The notes: generated by a model not told the origin, from the letters alone. Positions 7,854 through 20,546 are shown, numbered from the stretch's first letter. The stretch: DNA of 64,000 nt from Myxococcota bacterium (GCA_039030075.1 JBCCEW010000005.1:1-64000), one strand, 5' to 3'. Translations and numbers: made by a program.

Positions 7854-9149
7854 TCAACGCGCCGAAGCCAGCTTTGCGAGCACTTCCCGGGCCGCAGCGA
7901 GGGTCGTCTCGATGTCCCGCGCCGAGTGGGCCAGCGAGACGAACCCGGCTTCGAAGGCGGACGGCGCCAGGTAGATGCCGCGCTCCAGCATGCCCGCGTG
8001 GAACTGGACGAAACGGTCGCCATCGGCCTTCTTGGCGTCAGCGAAGTTGCGCACGGGTCCCGGGTGGAAGAAGAACCCGAACATCCCGCCGACCGCATTG
8101 GAGGTGAGGGGAATGCCCACCTCTCGCGCGGCCTCCGCCAGGCCCGTCGCCAGGCGCTCGGCGCGCTCGCCGAGTGCCCGGTAGACACCGCGCTTCGCCA
8201 GCCGCGCGAGGGTCTCGGCACCGGCCGCCATCGCGAGGGGGTTCCCCGAGAGGGTGCCCGCCTGGTAGATGGGCCCGTCCGGCGCCATCTGATCCATCAG
8301 GTCGGCGCGGCCGCCGAAGGCCGCCGCCGGCAGCCCGCCGCCGACCACTTTGCCCAGACAGGTGAGGTCGGGCGTCACCTCGTAGCGGGCCTGGGCGCCG
8401 CCGCGGGCTACCCGGAAGCCGGTCATGACCTCGTCGAAGATCAGCAGCGCACCGTGTTGGTCGCAGAGGCGACGCAGGCCCTGCAGAAAGCCGGGCTCGG
8501 GCGGCACCAACCCCATGTTCCCGGCGACCGGCTCGACGATGACACACGCGATCTCGTCGCCCCAGCGCGTCATGGCGTCGGCGACCGCGCGGAGATCGTT
8601 GAACGGCGCCTGCACGGTGAGCTCGGTGAACGCGGCGGGCACGCCGGGGGAACCCGGGATGCCCAGGGTCGCCACGCCGCTCCCGGCGCCGACCAGCAGC
8701 GAATCCGCGTGGCCGTGGTAGCAACCCTCGAACTTGAGGATGCGATCGCGACCGGTGACCCCGCGCGCGAGGCGCAGCGCGCTCATGGTGGCTTCGGTCC
8801 CCGAGCTGACGAAGCGCACGCGCTCGATCGAATCGACCGCGGCCACCACCTTCTCGGCGAGCTCGGTCTCGAGGGCGGTCGGCGCGCCGAAGCTCGTACC
8901 CGCCTTGGCCGCGTCACGGACGCGTCGCAGCACGTCCGGGTCGGCGTGGCCCAGGATCATCGGTCCCCAGGAACCGACGTAGTCCAGGTAGACATTGCCG
9001 TCGGCGTCCCAGAGCTTCGCGCCCTTCGCGCGCTCGATGAACGGCGGCGTGCTCCCGACCGAGCCGTACGCCCGAACCGGGCTGTTGACGCCGCCCGGGA
9101 TGAAGCGGCGCGCGCGGGCGAAGAGCCGCTTCGAGCGGCCGCGCTTCAC
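7854..9149 (-). CDS. hemL: Glutamate-1-semialdehyde 2,1-aminomutase
   Basis: PLP enzyme of the C5 tetrapyrrole pathway, converting glutamate-1-semialdehyde to 5-aminolevulinate in the cytoplasm. The 431 residues match the family length. The N-terminal [15 protein letters not shown], the [15 protein letters not shown] segment, DEVMTGFR at 239-246, and the PLP lysine at about residue 267 in [11 protein letters not shown] are all present. Its ATG overlaps the last four bases of gyrA, so it is co-transcribed with the gyrase genes. This is an unusual partnership but one that would couple haem supply to a housekeeping promoter. Confidence 0.97.
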   Translation of the reverse strand: MKRGRSKRLFARARRFIPGGVNSPVRAYGSVGSTPPFIERAKGAKLWDADGNVYLDYVGSWGPMILGHADPDVLRRVRDAAKAGTSFGAPTALETELAEKVVAAVDSIERVRFVSSGTEATMSALRLARGVTGRDRILKFEGCYHGHADSLLVGAGSGVATLGIPGSPGVPAAFTELTVQAPFNDLRAVADAMTRWGDEIACVIVEPVAGNMGLVPPEPGFLQGLRRLCDQHGALLIFDEVMTGFRVARGGAQARYEVTPDLTCLGKVVGGGLPAAAFGGRADLMDQMAPDGPIYQAGTLSGNPLAMAAGAETLARLAKRGVYRALGERAERLATGLAEAAREVGIPLTSNAVGGMFGFFFHPGPVRNFADAKKADGDRFVQFHAGMLERGIYLAPSAFEAGFVSLAHSARDIETTLAAAREVLAKLASAR

Positions 9150-11650
9150 GCGCCCTCACCTCCGCTCGCGTCTTCGTCTTCGTCGGCCAGGCGCGCCATC
9201 GAAACCAGCTTCTCGTCGGTGGCCAGGTTCATGATACGCACGCCCTGGGTCGCGCGGCCCATCGTCGAGATCCCCGAGACCTTCGCGCGCAGCACCTTGC
9301 CGGCGTCGGTGATCAGCATGACCTCGTCGTCGTCGACCACCTGGGCCACCGAGACCACCGGGCCGTTCCGGGTGCTGGTGCGGATCGTGATGATGCCCTG
9401 GCCACCACGGCGTTGGAGCCGGTAGTCGTCGAGCGGCGTGCGCTTGCCGTAGCCGCGCTCGGTGACCGTGAGCACCGACGCACCGGGCGACAGAATCTCC
9501 ATGCCGACCACCGAGTCGCCCTCGCGGAGCGACATGCCGCGCACACCAGCGGCGGTGCGGCCCATCGAGCGCACCTGATCCTCGGGGAAGCGGATCGACT
9601 TGCCGTCGCGCGTGGCGATGATCACTTCGTTGCTGCCGTTCGTGCGGCTCGCTCCGATCAGCTCGTCGTCGTCGTCGAGGTTGATCGCGATGATCCCGCC
9701 GCGACGCGGGTTCGCGAAGGCGTCGAGACGCGTCTTCTTGACGACCCCCTTCTTGGTGCCGAGCAGCACGAAGTCGTCTCCGACCTCGGAGAAGCTACGC
9801 ACCGGCAGGGTCGTGCGCACCCGCTCGTCCTCGGCCAGCGATAGCACGTTCGCGAGCGCCTTCCCCCGCGCCGTGCGACCGAGCTGGGGAAGCTCGTGGA
9901 CCTTCAACCAATGGGCCCGACCGCGCGTGGTGAAGAACAGGATGTAGGCGTGGGTCGACGCCACGAACAGGCGGTCGACGAAGTCCTGGTCGCGCGCCTC
10001 CATCCCCTTCACGCCCTTGCCCCCGCGCCTTTGCGCGCGGTACTGGGTGAGCGGGTTGCGCTTGATGTACCCGAGGTGGGACACGGTCACGACCATGTCC
10101 TCCTCGACGATCAGGTCCTCGGTGGAGAGCCCCTCCACCGCCGCGCCGAGCTCGGTGCGGCGATCGTCGCCGTACTTCTCGCGGATCTCGTCGAGCTCTT
10201 CGACGACGACGCTGAGGATCCGCTCGTCGCTGGCGAGCAGGGCCTTCAGGTCGGCGATCTTCGCGCGCACTTCCTCGAGTTCGTCGAGGACGTTCTGGCG
10301 CTCCATCGCCGTCAGCTGGCGCAGGCGCATCTCGAGGATGGCGTTCGCCTGGCGCTCCGAGAGCTCGAAGCGCGACATCAGGGTGGTGCGCGCCGTGGCC
10401 GTGTCCTGGGACTCGCGGATGATCGCGATCACCTCGTCGAGGTGTTCGAGGGCGATTGCGTAACCCTCGAGCAGGTGCGCCCGGGCCTCGGCCTGCGCGA
10501 GATCGTAGGTGGCGCGGCGCACCACGACTTCGCGGCGGAAGTCGATGTAGTGCTGGAGCGTCTCCTTGAGGGAGAGCGTCTGCGGCCGGCCGTTCACCAG
10601 CGCCAGCAGATTCACGCCGAAGGTCGACTGCAGCGGGGTCTGCTTGTAGAGCTGGTTGAGCACGACCTCGCCCGGCGCGTCCTTCTTCAGCTCGATGACG
10701 ACCCGGATGCCCTCGCGGTTCGACTCGTCGCGGATGTCGGCGACGCCGTCGATCTTCCCATCCTTCACGAGCTCGGCGATGCGCTCCTGGAGCGTCGCCT
10801 TGTTCACCATGAAGGGAATCTCGGTCACGACGATGCGCTCACCGCGCTTCTTGTGCTGCTCGAAGTCGGCGCGTGCACGGACGGTGAGCAGGCCGCGGCC
10901 AGTGGCGTAGGCCGAACGGATGCCCTCGGTGCCGCAAATGATGGCGCCCGTCGGGAAATCGGGCCCGGGCATCTTCTCGAGCAGGTCGTCGAGGGTGCAC
11001 TCGGGTTCTGACACCACGAGCTTCAACGCGTCGACGAGCTCGCGCAGGTTGTGAGGCGGAATGTTCGTCGCCATGCCGACGGCGATCCCCGACGACCCGT
11101 TCGCGAGCAGATTCGGGAAGCGGGTCGGGAGCACGACGGGCTCGGTCATGCCGCCGTCGAAATTGGGGACGAAGTCGACCGTCTCGCGGTCGATGTCGCG
11201 CAGCATCTCCTCGGCCAGGCGCGTCAGGCGGGCCTCGGTGTAGCGGTAGGCCGCGGCCGAGTCGCCATCGATCGACCCGAAGTTGCCTTGACCGTCGACC
11301 AGCGGGTACCGCAGGGAGAAGTCCTGGGCCATCCGCACCATCGAATCGTAGACGGCCGAGTCGCCGTGGGGGTGGTAGTGCTTCAGCACCTCACCGACGA
11401 CACCGGCCGACTTCGAGTAGCCGCGCGTCGAGAGCAGCCCTTCCTGCTGCATCGCGTAGAGGATGCGGCGGTGCACCGGCTTCAGACCGTCGCGCACGTC
11501 GGGCAGCGCGCGACTGATGATCACCGACATCGAATAGGCGAGGAACGAGCTGCGAACCTCGTCTTCGATGTTGACCGGCGGGCTGGTCGGCCCCGGCGGG
11601 TCGCCGCCCTCGGCGGGCGGCTCGGGCGGTAAGGTCGTTTCGTCGGACAA
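9146..11650 (-). CDS. gyrA: DNA gyrase subunit A
   Basis: Cleavage/rejoining subunit of type II topoisomerase, working with GyrB. The 834-residue protein has the winged-helix core, the active tyrosine at about residue 137 in [10 protein letters not shown], a coiled-coil region and a C-terminal beta-pinwheel with the GyrA-box-like [10 protein letters not shown] segment near residue 565. An acidic DEDEDAS tail ends the protein. Ser98 and Asp102 in the quinolone-resistance region are the susceptible type, equivalent to E. coli Ser83 and Asp87. It begins 21 bases after gyrB and overlaps hemL by four bases. Confidence 0.98.
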   Translation of the reverse strand: MSDETTLPPEPPAEGGDPPGPTSPPVNIEDEVRSSFLAYSMSVIISRALPDVRDGLKPVHRRILYAMQQEGLLSTRGYSKSAGVVGEVLKHYHPHGDSAVYDSMVRMAQDFSLRYPLVDGQGNFGSIDGDSAAAYRYTEARLTRLAEEMLRDIDRETVDFVPNFDGGMTEPVVLPTRFPNLLANGSSGIAVGMATNIPPHNLRELVDALKLVVSEPECTLDDLLEKMPGPDFPTGAIICGTEGIRSAYATGRGLLTVRARADFEQHKKRGERIVVTEIPFMVNKATLQERIAELVKDGKIDGVADIRDESNREGIRVVIELKKDAPGEVVLNQLYKQTPLQSTFGVNLLALVNGRPQTLSLKETLQHYIDFRREVVVRRATYDLAQAEARAHLLEGYAIALEHLDEVIAIIRESQDTATARTTLMSRFELSERQANAILEMRLRQLTAMERQNVLDELEEVRAKIADLKALLASDERILSVVVEELDEIREKYGDDRRTELGAAVEGLSTEDLIVEEDMVVTVSHLGYIKRNPLTQYRAQRRGGKGVKGMEARDQDFVDRLFVASTHAYILFFTTRGRAHWLKVHELPQLGRTARGKALANVLSLAEDERVRTTLPVRSFSEVGDDFVLLGTKKGVVKKTRLDAFANPRRGGIIAINLDDDDELIGASRTNGSNEVIIATRDGKSIRFPEDQVRSMGRTAAGVRGMSLREGDSVVGMEILSPGASVLTVTERGYGKRTPLDDYRLQRRGGQGIITIRTSTRNGPVVSVAQVVDDDEVMLITDAGKVLRAKVSGISTMGRATQGVRIMNLATDEKLVSMARLADEDEDASGGEGA

Positions 11651-11671
11651 GCGCGAGCTCCGTGGCGTCCG

Positions 11672-14683
<3,012 letters not shown>

Positions 14684-15109
14684 ATGGCGCGTTGGCTCGC
14701 GTTCTGGATCGCCTTGCTCGCCGTCCCGTCCGCGGCCGACGAGGGTCTCCCCGACCACGCGGCGCTGAAGACCGAGATCGTCGTGATCTCCCCGGCCCGC
14801 CTCGTCCCCAGCGTGATGGTCGTCGCCGACACCGAGGCGTTCGGCTGGCTGAATTACGCCGCTCGGGATGCCGCAATCTCCTTCCCGGTGGAGATCACCC
14901 GGCGGATGGCGTGTAAGGGCCCGAGCCCCTTTCGCGTGGATGGCCCCCGCCTGGTCGCCGAACCGGTGACGACCGGGAACTTCGCCACCCTCTGCAAGCT
15001 GCAGCCCGGCGTCTACGAATACCGGGTCGAGATCGCAGGACGGAGCGATCCGCTCCTGGGCAAGCTCGTCGTGCCCGAGGCCGAAGCGCCATTGCCTCCG
15101 GCCGAGTAG
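14684..15109 (+). CDS. Secreted cupredoxin-like protein
   Basis: The 141-residue product starts at an ATG seven bases after AGGAGG and has a signal peptide (MARWLAFWIALLAVPSAA). The mature part shows a plastocyanin-like pattern: a strand with VPSVMVVADTEAFGWLNY, then a terminal CKLQPGVYEYRVE hairpin and a GKLVV strand. The Cys before the LxPGxYxY turn sits where a blue-copper ligand would be, but the two histidines expected of a copper site are not evident, so it may be a non-copper member. It lies alone on the plus strand, between gyrB and dnaN, and converges on dnaN. Confidence 0.55.
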   Translation: MARWLAFWIALLAVPSAADEGLPDHAALKTEIVVISPARLVPSVMVVADTEAFGWLNYAARDAAISFPVEITRRMACKGPSPFRVDGPRLVAEPVTTGNFATLCKLQPGVYEYRVEIAGRSDPLLGKLVVPEAEAPLPPAE

Positions 15110-15151
15110 TCCCTCAGACCTTCTTGCGGTCCGCGAGCGTCCGACGCGCGG

Positions 15152-16279
15152 CTAGAGCCGCATCGGCATCACGACCGCGAGCGAGTCGGCGTCGTCCGTC
15201 GGCGAGAGTTCCGCCGGCGACAACGCATCGCGGAAGCCGAAGCGGATCTCCTTGCTGCCTGCCGCGGCGAGCGCGTCGATCAGGTAGCGCGCGTTGAACG
15301 CGATGCTGAGCGTCTCACCCGCGTAGTCGACGTCGAGCTCTTCGCGCGCATCGCCGAGGTCCGGGTTGTTCGACGACAGACTCATCTGCCCGTCGCTGAG
15401 CTCGAGCTTCACTGCCCGGCTGCGCTCCGCCGACAACAGCGCCACGCGACGCAACGCGTGGACGAAGGTCTCCGCGGACAGCGTGAGGTGCTGGCCACGC
15501 TCCTCGGGAATCACCTGCCGATAGTTCGGGAACTCTCCCTCGATGAGGCGCATCGTCAATGTCACGCCGCCCTTCCGCGCCAGGCCATTGTTGCTCTCGA
15601 AGCCGAGCTCGACTTCGTCCGAGTCGTCTTCGTCGACGAGACGCTTCAGTTCGGCGAGGCCCTTGCGCGGAATGATCACGCCGGAATCGTCGAGCCCAGC
15701 GAACCCCTCGCCGAGTGCCCGGTCGACGTAGGCCAGGCGATGACCATCCGTCGCGACCATGCGCAGCTTCCCCGAGTCGGAGATGCGCTCGACGAAGACG
15801 CCGTTGAGGTTGTACCGGGTCTCATCCGTCGATGCGGCGTACATGGTGCGTTCGATCATCTCGGAGAGCACTGCCGCCGGGACGGTCACGAGCTGCTCGG
15901 GCGCAAAGTTGGAAAGGCTCGGGTACTCCTCGGCCGTGGTGCCGGCGAGGGTGAACTCGGCGCGCGCACAACGCATCGTCAGGTACGCGTTGCTCGAGGT
16001 CTCGAGGTGGATCGTCTCGTCCGGAAGCTCGCGTACGATCTCGTGCAACTTGCGCGCGGATACGGTGACACTGCCGGCTTTCGACACTTCACAGGGGTGG
16101 GCGCTGCGGATCCCGACTTCCAGGTCGGTCGCTGCGAGCTCGAGCTGACCGTCTTTCCCCTTCCCCGTGAGTTCGAGCAGCGCGTTCGCGAGAATGGGCA
16201 TCGTGTTGCGCTTCTCGACGATCGACTGGATTCGGCCGAGGCCACGCTGGAACTCCGACTTCTCGATGGCGAACTTCAT
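15152..16279 (-). CDS. dnaN: DNA polymerase III beta sliding clamp
   Basis: Ring-shaped processivity clamp. The 375-residue protein matches the family length and contains three similar domains; the N-terminus MKFAIEKSEFQRGLGRIQSIVEKRNTMPILAN-type opening and the C-terminal MPMRL, part of the protein-binding cleft, are characteristic. The start at 16279 is chosen because the conserved N-terminus begins there; the longer frame adds 29 unrelated residues. It is divergent from rpmH across a 459-base gap. The usual partner dnaA is not in the window. Confidence 0.97.
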   Translation of the reverse strand: MKFAIEKSEFQRGLGRIQSIVEKRNTMPILANALLELTGKGKDGQLELAATDLEVGIRSAHPCEVSKAGSVTVSARKLHEIVRELPDETIHLETSSNAYLTMRCARAEFTLAGTTAEEYPSLSNFAPEQLVTVPAAVLSEMIERTMYAASTDETRYNLNGVFVERISDSGKLRMVATDGHRLAYVDRALGEGFAGLDDSGVIIPRKGLAELKRLVDEDDSDEVELGFESNNGLARKGGVTLTMRLIEGEFPNYRQVIPEERGQHLTLSAETFVHALRRVALLSAERSRAVKLELSDGQMSLSSNNPDLGDAREELDVDYAGETLSIAFNARYLIDALAAAGSKEIRFGFRDALSPAELSPTDDADSLAVVMPMRL

Positions 16280-16395
16280 GGTCTGGATTCCGTGCTTCCC
16301 GAACGTCTGGTTTCTTGAGAACGAAGTCGGGAGCTGAGGGGGTTTGCCGAAGGTCCTGAAGGACACGCGCGTCCCAGGGCCTCTTCTCTGGATTT

Positions 16396-16417
16396 TCTCT
16401 TCAGATCTCTGAAGAGA
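16396..16417. repeat. Hairpin in the dnaN upstream region
   Basis: CTCTTCAG (16397-16404) and CTGAAGAG (16409-16416) form a perfect 8-bp stem around ATCT; one more T-A pair extends it. It lies in the most AT-rich part of the gap, about 120 bases upstream of dnaN. It could be an operator for dnaN. There is no coding gene for it to terminate. Confidence 0.5.
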
Positions 16418-16634
16418 GGAATACTTGTAAGAAGCCGGCGGAACCGGGCAAAACGCATGGATCTGACGGCAAACGCTCTGGATTTCCGTGTGCCCGGAAA
16501 TCCACGCGCTGCCGTCCTTTCACCCCCGGCCCTCGAGACCGAAAGCCGGATCCCGCAGGCGTTGTCCATGCTACCACGGCGATGCGAGAAACGGCGCGAG
16601 AAGCCCTCTACGCGGCGAACTGGGCGGTTGCTGG

Positions 16635-16664
16635 TTGACACCCGAGAGGCGCCACGGCTATTTT
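16635..16664 (+). promoter_or_regulatory. Sigma70 promoter of rpmH
   Basis: A perfect -35 TTGACA at 16635-16640 is followed after 18 bases by TATTTT at 16659-16664. This is the strongest promoter of its kind in the window and points to the ribosomal protein L34 gene 75 bases downstream. The -10 is preceded by GC, as in the other TANNNT elements of this region. Confidence 0.75.
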
Positions 16665-16738
16665 CCGCCGTTCCTCGCTGCCGGCGAGGCGCCCACCCTT
16701 TCCCTCCCCCCGAACCGATCCCGGAAGGTGTCCTCCTC

Positions 16739-16888
16739 ATGAAGCGGACCTATCAGCCCAGCCGTATCCGTAGGCGTCGAGTCCATGGGTTCCGCGCACG
16801 CATGAAGACGCGGGGGGGCCAGGCGATCCTGAAGCGACGCCGCGCAAAGGGCCGGAAGCGACTCTGCCCGGCGGTGCCCTCCAAGTAG
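16739..16888 (+). CDS. rpmH: 50S ribosomal protein L34
   Basis: A 49-residue, very basic protein opening [21 protein letters not shown], the invariant L34 pattern, followed by [21 protein letters not shown]. The start at 16739 is fixed by this N-terminus; upstream in-frame sequence is unrelated. It is transcribed from the TTGACA promoter at 16635. The stop is followed after one base by the GTG start of rnpA, the usual pairing of the two genes. Confidence 0.98.
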   Translation: MKRTYQPSRIRRRRVHGFRARMKTRGGQAILKRRRAKGRKRLCPAVPSK

Positions 16889-16889
16889 G

Positions 16890-17246
16890 GTGGCGAGCGT
16901 CGGCGGACGGTTCCCGCGCTCAGCGCGCGTCCGGCGATCGCGAGAATTCCAGGAGATCTCACGGCGCGGGCAGCGGCGCAGCTCGGCGAATTTCGTCGTG
17001 CTGCGACGAGAGAGCCCCAGCGACGCCCGGCTCGGCGTCACGGTGAGTCGAAAGGTGGGGAACGCGGTCGTGCGCAACCGGGTGAAACGACGGATTCGTG
17101 AGTGGTTTCGCCAGGGTGGTCAGGAGCGCGTGGGAGCGCACGACGTGGTGGTGATCGCCCGCCCCCGCGCCGCAGCGCTCGGCGGGCCCGAGATCGCGGC
17201 CGAGCTCGATGCGCTGATGTCACCGCGAGCAGGTAAGCGATCATGA
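16890..17246 (+). CDS. rnpA: Ribonuclease P protein component
   Basis: Protein cofactor of RNase P, which trims the 5' ends of tRNA precursors. The 118-residue basic protein has the family signature [10 protein letters not shown] (near residue 58) and the preceding [14 protein letters not shown] strand. The start is GTG at 16890. The ATG of yidD overlaps its stop codon (ATGA). RnpB RNA is not in the window. Confidence 0.96.
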   Translation: MASVGGRFPRSARVRRSREFQEISRRGQRRSSANFVVLRRESPSDARLGVTVSRKVGNAVVRNRVKRRIREWFRQGGQERVGAHDVVVIARPRAAALGGPEIAAELDALMSPRAGKRS

Positions 17247-17467
17247 TCGCAAACGCCTTGCGCCGGGTGTCTCAGGCCGTGTTGCGGGCGTACCAGCTCA
17301 CCTTGTCTCCTCTGCTCGGGCCCCGCTGTCGCTACGAGCCGAGTTGTTCCGAGTACGCGATCGAAGCCATCGAGCGCCACGGGGTGGCGCGTGCGAGTTG
17401 GCTCACGACGAAGCGGTTGTGCCGGTGCCATCCCTGGGGTGGGCACGGCTACGACCCTGTTCCTTGA
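17243..17467 (+). CDS. yidD: Membrane protein insertion efficiency factor YidD
   Basis: A 74-residue protein with the family hallmark [27 protein letters not shown] and the C-terminal [15 protein letters not shown]. YidD is a small membrane-associated factor that assists YidC-dependent insertion. It overlaps rnpA by four bases and precedes yidC, the conserved order. Confidence 0.97.
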   Translation: MIANALRRVSQAVLRAYQLTLSPLLGPRCRYEPSCSEYAIEAIERHGVARASWLTTKRLCRCHPWGGHGYDPVP

Positions 17468-17478
17468 GGGAGTCCGGC

Positions 17479-19188
17479 TTGGATCGGAACCTATTGCTGG
17501 CATTCGCCCTGTCGTTCCTGGTGTTGTCGCTCTGGTCGATGACCCAGGAGCCGCGTCCGCGCCCCGAGGCGGAGGTAGAGGCCACGGCTGCAGCGCCGAC
17601 CGAGATCGCACGCGCGGAAGAGGGTGCAGCGGGTCGCTACCCGGAGCTTGCGGATCCGAGCACGCCGACGGAGGGGGCACCGGCACCGCGCGCGATCCCG
17701 CGCGACAGCACGCCGGCGCCCGCGGCGGTCGCAGCGCAGACGATCACCGTCGAGACCGCGAAGTACCGCGCTCAACTCTCGACCCAGGGAGCCACGCTCA
17801 CGCGTTGGCGGTTGCTCGACGAACTCTACGCGGACCGTTTCGGCGACCCGATCGAGCTCGTCACCCCGAGCGCGCAGGACCCGACCGTGACGTCGCCGTT
17901 CCTCGAGCTGGGCCTGGGCGACCTCTCCCGTGCCGTGTGGAACGTGACCGAGAGCGCTCGGCAGGTAGCCTTCTCGATCACGAAAAATGGCGTAACTGTT
18001 CGTAAAATATACGATTTTTCGGAAGACGACTACGACTTCCGGCTGCGTCTCGAAGTCGACAACGGCAGTACCGAGGTGATCGGGCCCGCCTTTCTCGTGG
18101 AATGGCCCCTCGAGGAGCGCAACGGCAACGACTTCCGCGAGCAGAGCGCGGTCGCACTCCACCGCGGCGAGCGAGAGCAGGAGCTCCTGGCGGGCCTGGG
18201 CGGTCGCGGCTTCTTCGGGTTCTTCACCGGGCGCGAGGAAGGCGAGCCAGTCGTCTTCGACAAGGAGGTCGATTGGGCGGGGACCCAGACGCCGTACTTC
18301 TTGTCGGCCCTGTTCCCCGAACAGCCGGCGTCGGCGAGCGCGCGCTTCCATCCGATCGAGATCGGGAAGCGCGGCGTCGTGCAGCTCTACTTCGACCCGG
18401 TCACGTTGACGCCGGGCCAATCCGCGGTGCGCGAGTACCGCGGCTACGTGGGCCCGATGGAGGTGGCGCGCCTCGAGGCGTTCTCGCCGACGGCGGTACA
18501 GGCGGTCGACTTCGGCTGGTCGATCATCGCTCCGATGACCCGCTTCTTCGCCTGGGCGCTCCACGTGCTCTACGGGATCGTGGGTAACTACGGCTGGGCG
18601 ATCATCTTGCTCACGGTGCTGGTGCGGGTGGTGACGGCTCCGCTGACCGTGAAGCAGATGAAGTCGATGGAACGGATGCGGCGCATCCAGCCCAAGATGA
18701 AGGAGATCCAGGAGAAGTACGCCGACGATCGCCAGAAGCAGTCGGAAGCGATGATGAGCCTCTACCGTCAGGAGAAGGTGAACCCGCTCGGTGGCTGCTT
18801 CCCGATGCTGTTGCAGTTGCCCGTGTTCATCGGGTTGTTCTACGCGCTGCGCGTATCGATCGATCTACGGCACGCTCACTTCATCGGCTGGATCGACGAC
18901 CTGTCGGCGCCGGACCTCCTGTTCACCCTTCCCGGCATCGACTTCCCGGTGCGCGTGCTGCCGCTCTTGATGGGTGGCTCGATGTTCGCGCAGCAGAAGT
19001 TGATGCCGACGACGTCGATGGACCCCGCCCAGGCGAAGATGATGTTGACGGTGATGCCGCTCATGATGACGGTCATCTCGTACACGTTTCCGTCGGGCCT
19101 GGTGCTGTACTGGATGATGAGTAACGTCCTCGCGATCGCCCATCAGCTGTGGATTGGGCGGAACCTGGAGCCGGCGGCAACCAACTGA
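17479..19188 (+). CDS. yidC: Membrane protein insertase YidC
   Basis: Inserts and folds inner-membrane proteins, alone or with SecYEG; F0 subunit c is a classic client, and atpE is in this window. The TTG start at 17479 is preferred: a GAGGGAG site lies six bases upstream and the product then opens with the N-terminal helix LDRNLLLAFALSFLVLSLW. The 569-residue protein has a periplasmic beta-sandwich domain (about residues 80-320) and a conserved five-helix core starting at GWSIIAPMTRFFAWALHVLYG, with MKSMERMRRIQPKMKEIQEKY as the cytoplasmic coiled-coil loop. The length fits the Gram-negative type. Confidence 0.97.
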   Translation: MDRNLLLAFALSFLVLSLWSMTQEPRPRPEAEVEATAAAPTEIARAEEGAAGRYPELADPSTPTEGAPAPRAIPRDSTPAPAAVAAQTITVETAKYRAQLSTQGATLTRWRLLDELYADRFGDPIELVTPSAQDPTVTSPFLELGLGDLSRAVWNVTESARQVAFSITKNGVTVRKIYDFSEDDYDFRLRLEVDNGSTEVIGPAFLVEWPLEERNGNDFREQSAVALHRGEREQELLAGLGGRGFFGFFTGREEGEPVVFDKEVDWAGTQTPYFLSALFPEQPASASARFHPIEIGKRGVVQLYFDPVTLTPGQSAVREYRGYVGPMEVARLEAFSPTAVQAVDFGWSIIAPMTRFFAWALHVLYGIVGNYGWAIILLTVLVRVVTAPLTVKQMKSMERMRRIQPKMKEIQEKYADDRQKQSEAMMSLYRQEKVNPLGGCFPMLLQLPVFIGLFYALRVSIDLRHAHFIGWIDDLSAPDLLFTLPGIDFPVRVLPLLMGGSMFAQQKLMPTTSMDPAQAKMMLTVMPLMMTVISYTFPSGLVLYWMMSNVLAIAHQLWIGRNLEPAATN

Positions 19189-19236
19189 GCCGTTCGCACA
19201 GGCGCGATCACTGTCAGGAAAGAGAGAAGGAAAGAG

Positions 19237-20088
19237 ATGTACGACGCGAAACAGGAACTCCACGAGTTCGTCGCCGATGACCGCGAGGCCGCGGTCGCCA
19301 AGGCGTGCGCCTTCTTTGGTCTGGAGAGCGATGCGCTCCAGATCGAGGAACCGGCGGCGGGAGATGTGTATGGCCTCGGCGGCCGCACGGTCGTGGTGGC
19401 CGGGCCGAAGGATCGGAAGCCGCCGGCACCGCGCGGGCCCCGCGACGGTGGTGAGGGCCGGGGCCGCGATCGAGAGGGCCGCGGTGGACGCGACCGAGGT
19501 GGGCGCGAGCGACGCGAGCGCGGGGGTCGCGACCGCGGTGGTCGCGACGCCGCCCCGGCTCCTGTCCTCTCGGACGAGCCGTCCGTCGGCAAGGTTCAGG
19601 GCGAGCTCGGCGAGATCGGGAAGTACGTGTGCGGCGCAATCGAGCGTCTGGAGGTCGGTCCTTTCGAGATCTCCGAATCGCAGGAAGGCGACGTGACGGC
19701 GGTCGAGGTGAAGGGCGCGGCGGCCGCCGTGCTGGCAGCCGGCGAGGCGCGGGCCATCGATGCGCTGCAGCTGCTGGCGAACCAGGCGCTGGCGCGGATC
19801 CAGGACGAGGGCCGGGTCGTGCTGGATATCGAGGGCGCCTCGGAGTCGCGCGAGAAGCACCTCGAACGATTGGCGGAGCGGGCCGTGAAGCGGGCGAAGG
19901 AAGGCGGCAAGGCGATCGCGCTGGATCCCATGAACGGTCATGATCGGCGCGCCATCCACCTCGCCGTGAAGGAGCTCGACAGCGTCGCCACGATGAGCAT
20001 CGGGGAAGGGCGCTACCGCCAGGTCGTGGTCGTGCCGGAAGGCGCGGATGAGTACGAAGAGGCGCTCCGCCAGAGCGAGGGCTCCTAG
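19237..20088 (+). CDS. jag: Jag/KhpB-type RNA-binding protein (Jag-N, KH, R3H)
   Basis: A 283-residue RNA-binding protein. The Jag-N domain (about 1-60) contains the KACAFFGLESDALQIE pattern. A linker at about residues 67-110 is almost wholly Arg, Gly, Asp and Glu, with repeated RGGRDRGG units. A KH domain follows (about 130-210), then an R3H domain with the HDRRAIHLAV motif (about 230-283). It follows yidC after 48 bases, with AGGAAAGAG just before the ATG. In other bacteria Jag/KhpB binds small RNAs and mRNAs and influences cell-envelope growth. The long RG-rich linker is an unusual feature. Confidence 0.9.
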   Translation: MYDAKQELHEFVADDREAAVAKACAFFGLESDALQIEEPAAGDVYGLGGRTVVVAGPKDRKPPAPRGPRDGGEGRGRDREGRGGRDRGGRERRERGGRDRGGRDAAPAPVLSDEPSVGKVQGELGEIGKYVCGAIERLEVGPFEISESQEGDVTAVEVKGAAAAVLAAGEARAIDALQLLANQALARIQDEGRVVLDIEGASESREKHLERLAERAVKRAKEGGKAIALDPMNGHDRRAIHLAVKELDSVATMSIGEGRYRQVVVVPEGADEYEEALRQSEGS

Positions 20089-20230
20089 AGCCCGGTCGAC
20101 CCCGAGACGGATCTCCCCGGGAGCCGGGGAGGAGGGCGCGCACCAGAACCGGTTGCGCGCCCTTCGTGTTTCTGGCCCTGTCCATGCCTGCATCCCGGGT
20201 GTGGTGTTGGGCTCGGCGGATGACCCCTCG

Positions 20231-20246
20231 CGTTCCACGTGGAACG
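20231..20246. promoter_or_regulatory. parS site 1
   Basis: cGTTCCACGTGGAACg: the 14-bp palindrome is identical to the ParB-binding parS core (TGTTCCACGTGGAACA), with only the outer base of each side differing. Confidence 0.88.
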
Positions 20247-20326
20247 GAGGGCTCCAGCGGCAGAGGAATCGACGCTGGGCGAGGAGGGCCCCAGGCCCCT
20301 GCGTCCGAGCGCCGCGGAGCTGACGG

Positions 20327-20342
20327 CGTTCCACGTGGAACG
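20327..20342. promoter_or_regulatory. parS site 2
   Basis: cGTTCCACGTGGAACg, the same 14-bp core as site 1, 96 bases further on. Confidence 0.88.
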
Positions 20343-20418
20343 GAAGTCTCCTATCCCGCGCGAATCCCGGGTCCGACAGCTGGGATCTCGCTGGGCCGCA
20401 TGGCCTCCTGGCCACGGA

Positions 20419-20434
20419 TGTTCCACGTGGAACA
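20419..20434. promoter_or_regulatory. parS site 3 (perfect 16-mer)
   Basis: TGTTCCACGTGGAACA, the complete 16-bp parS consensus used by ParB of many bacteria. Confidence 0.95.
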
Positions 20435-20457
20435 GAGGCCTGCGTCCGGAGCGCACG

Positions 20458-20473
20458 CGTTCCACGTGGAACA
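20458..20473. promoter_or_regulatory. parS site 4
   Basis: CGTTCCACGTGGAACA, one outer base away from the 16-bp consensus, 39 bases after site 3. Confidence 0.9.
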
Positions 20474-20546
20474 GCGGAGCCGAAAGGCCGCGGAATGCTG
20501 GATATACCCCTGGACCGCCCGAGGCCGGGCGGTACTCTCGGCGCCC

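Larger units (their letters stand above)
16280..16738. other. dnaN / rpmH intergenic region (no oriC signature seen)
   Basis: In many bacteria the equivalent gap next to rpmH holds dnaA or oriC. I looked for TTATCCACA-like DnaA boxes on both strands and found only poor matches such as TTGTCCATG. The gap does contain an AT-richer stretch around 16390-16435 with a strong hairpin and the rpmH promoter. It is therefore more likely a divergent promoter region than a replication origin. Confidence 0.5.
20089..20546. other. parS-bearing intergenic region between jag and rsmG
   Basis: A 458-base gap that holds four parS-like palindromes (listed separately) and the likely rsmG promoter element TACTCT at 20533-20538. 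mnmE and mnmG, which often lie here, are missing. Frames that run across it are not supported by any family signature and owe their length to high GC. Confidence 0.7.

Noticed and set aside
16280-16738. oriC between dnaN and rpmH
   Set aside because: No cluster of TTATCCACA-like DnaA boxes was found on either strand, and dnaA is not adjacent.
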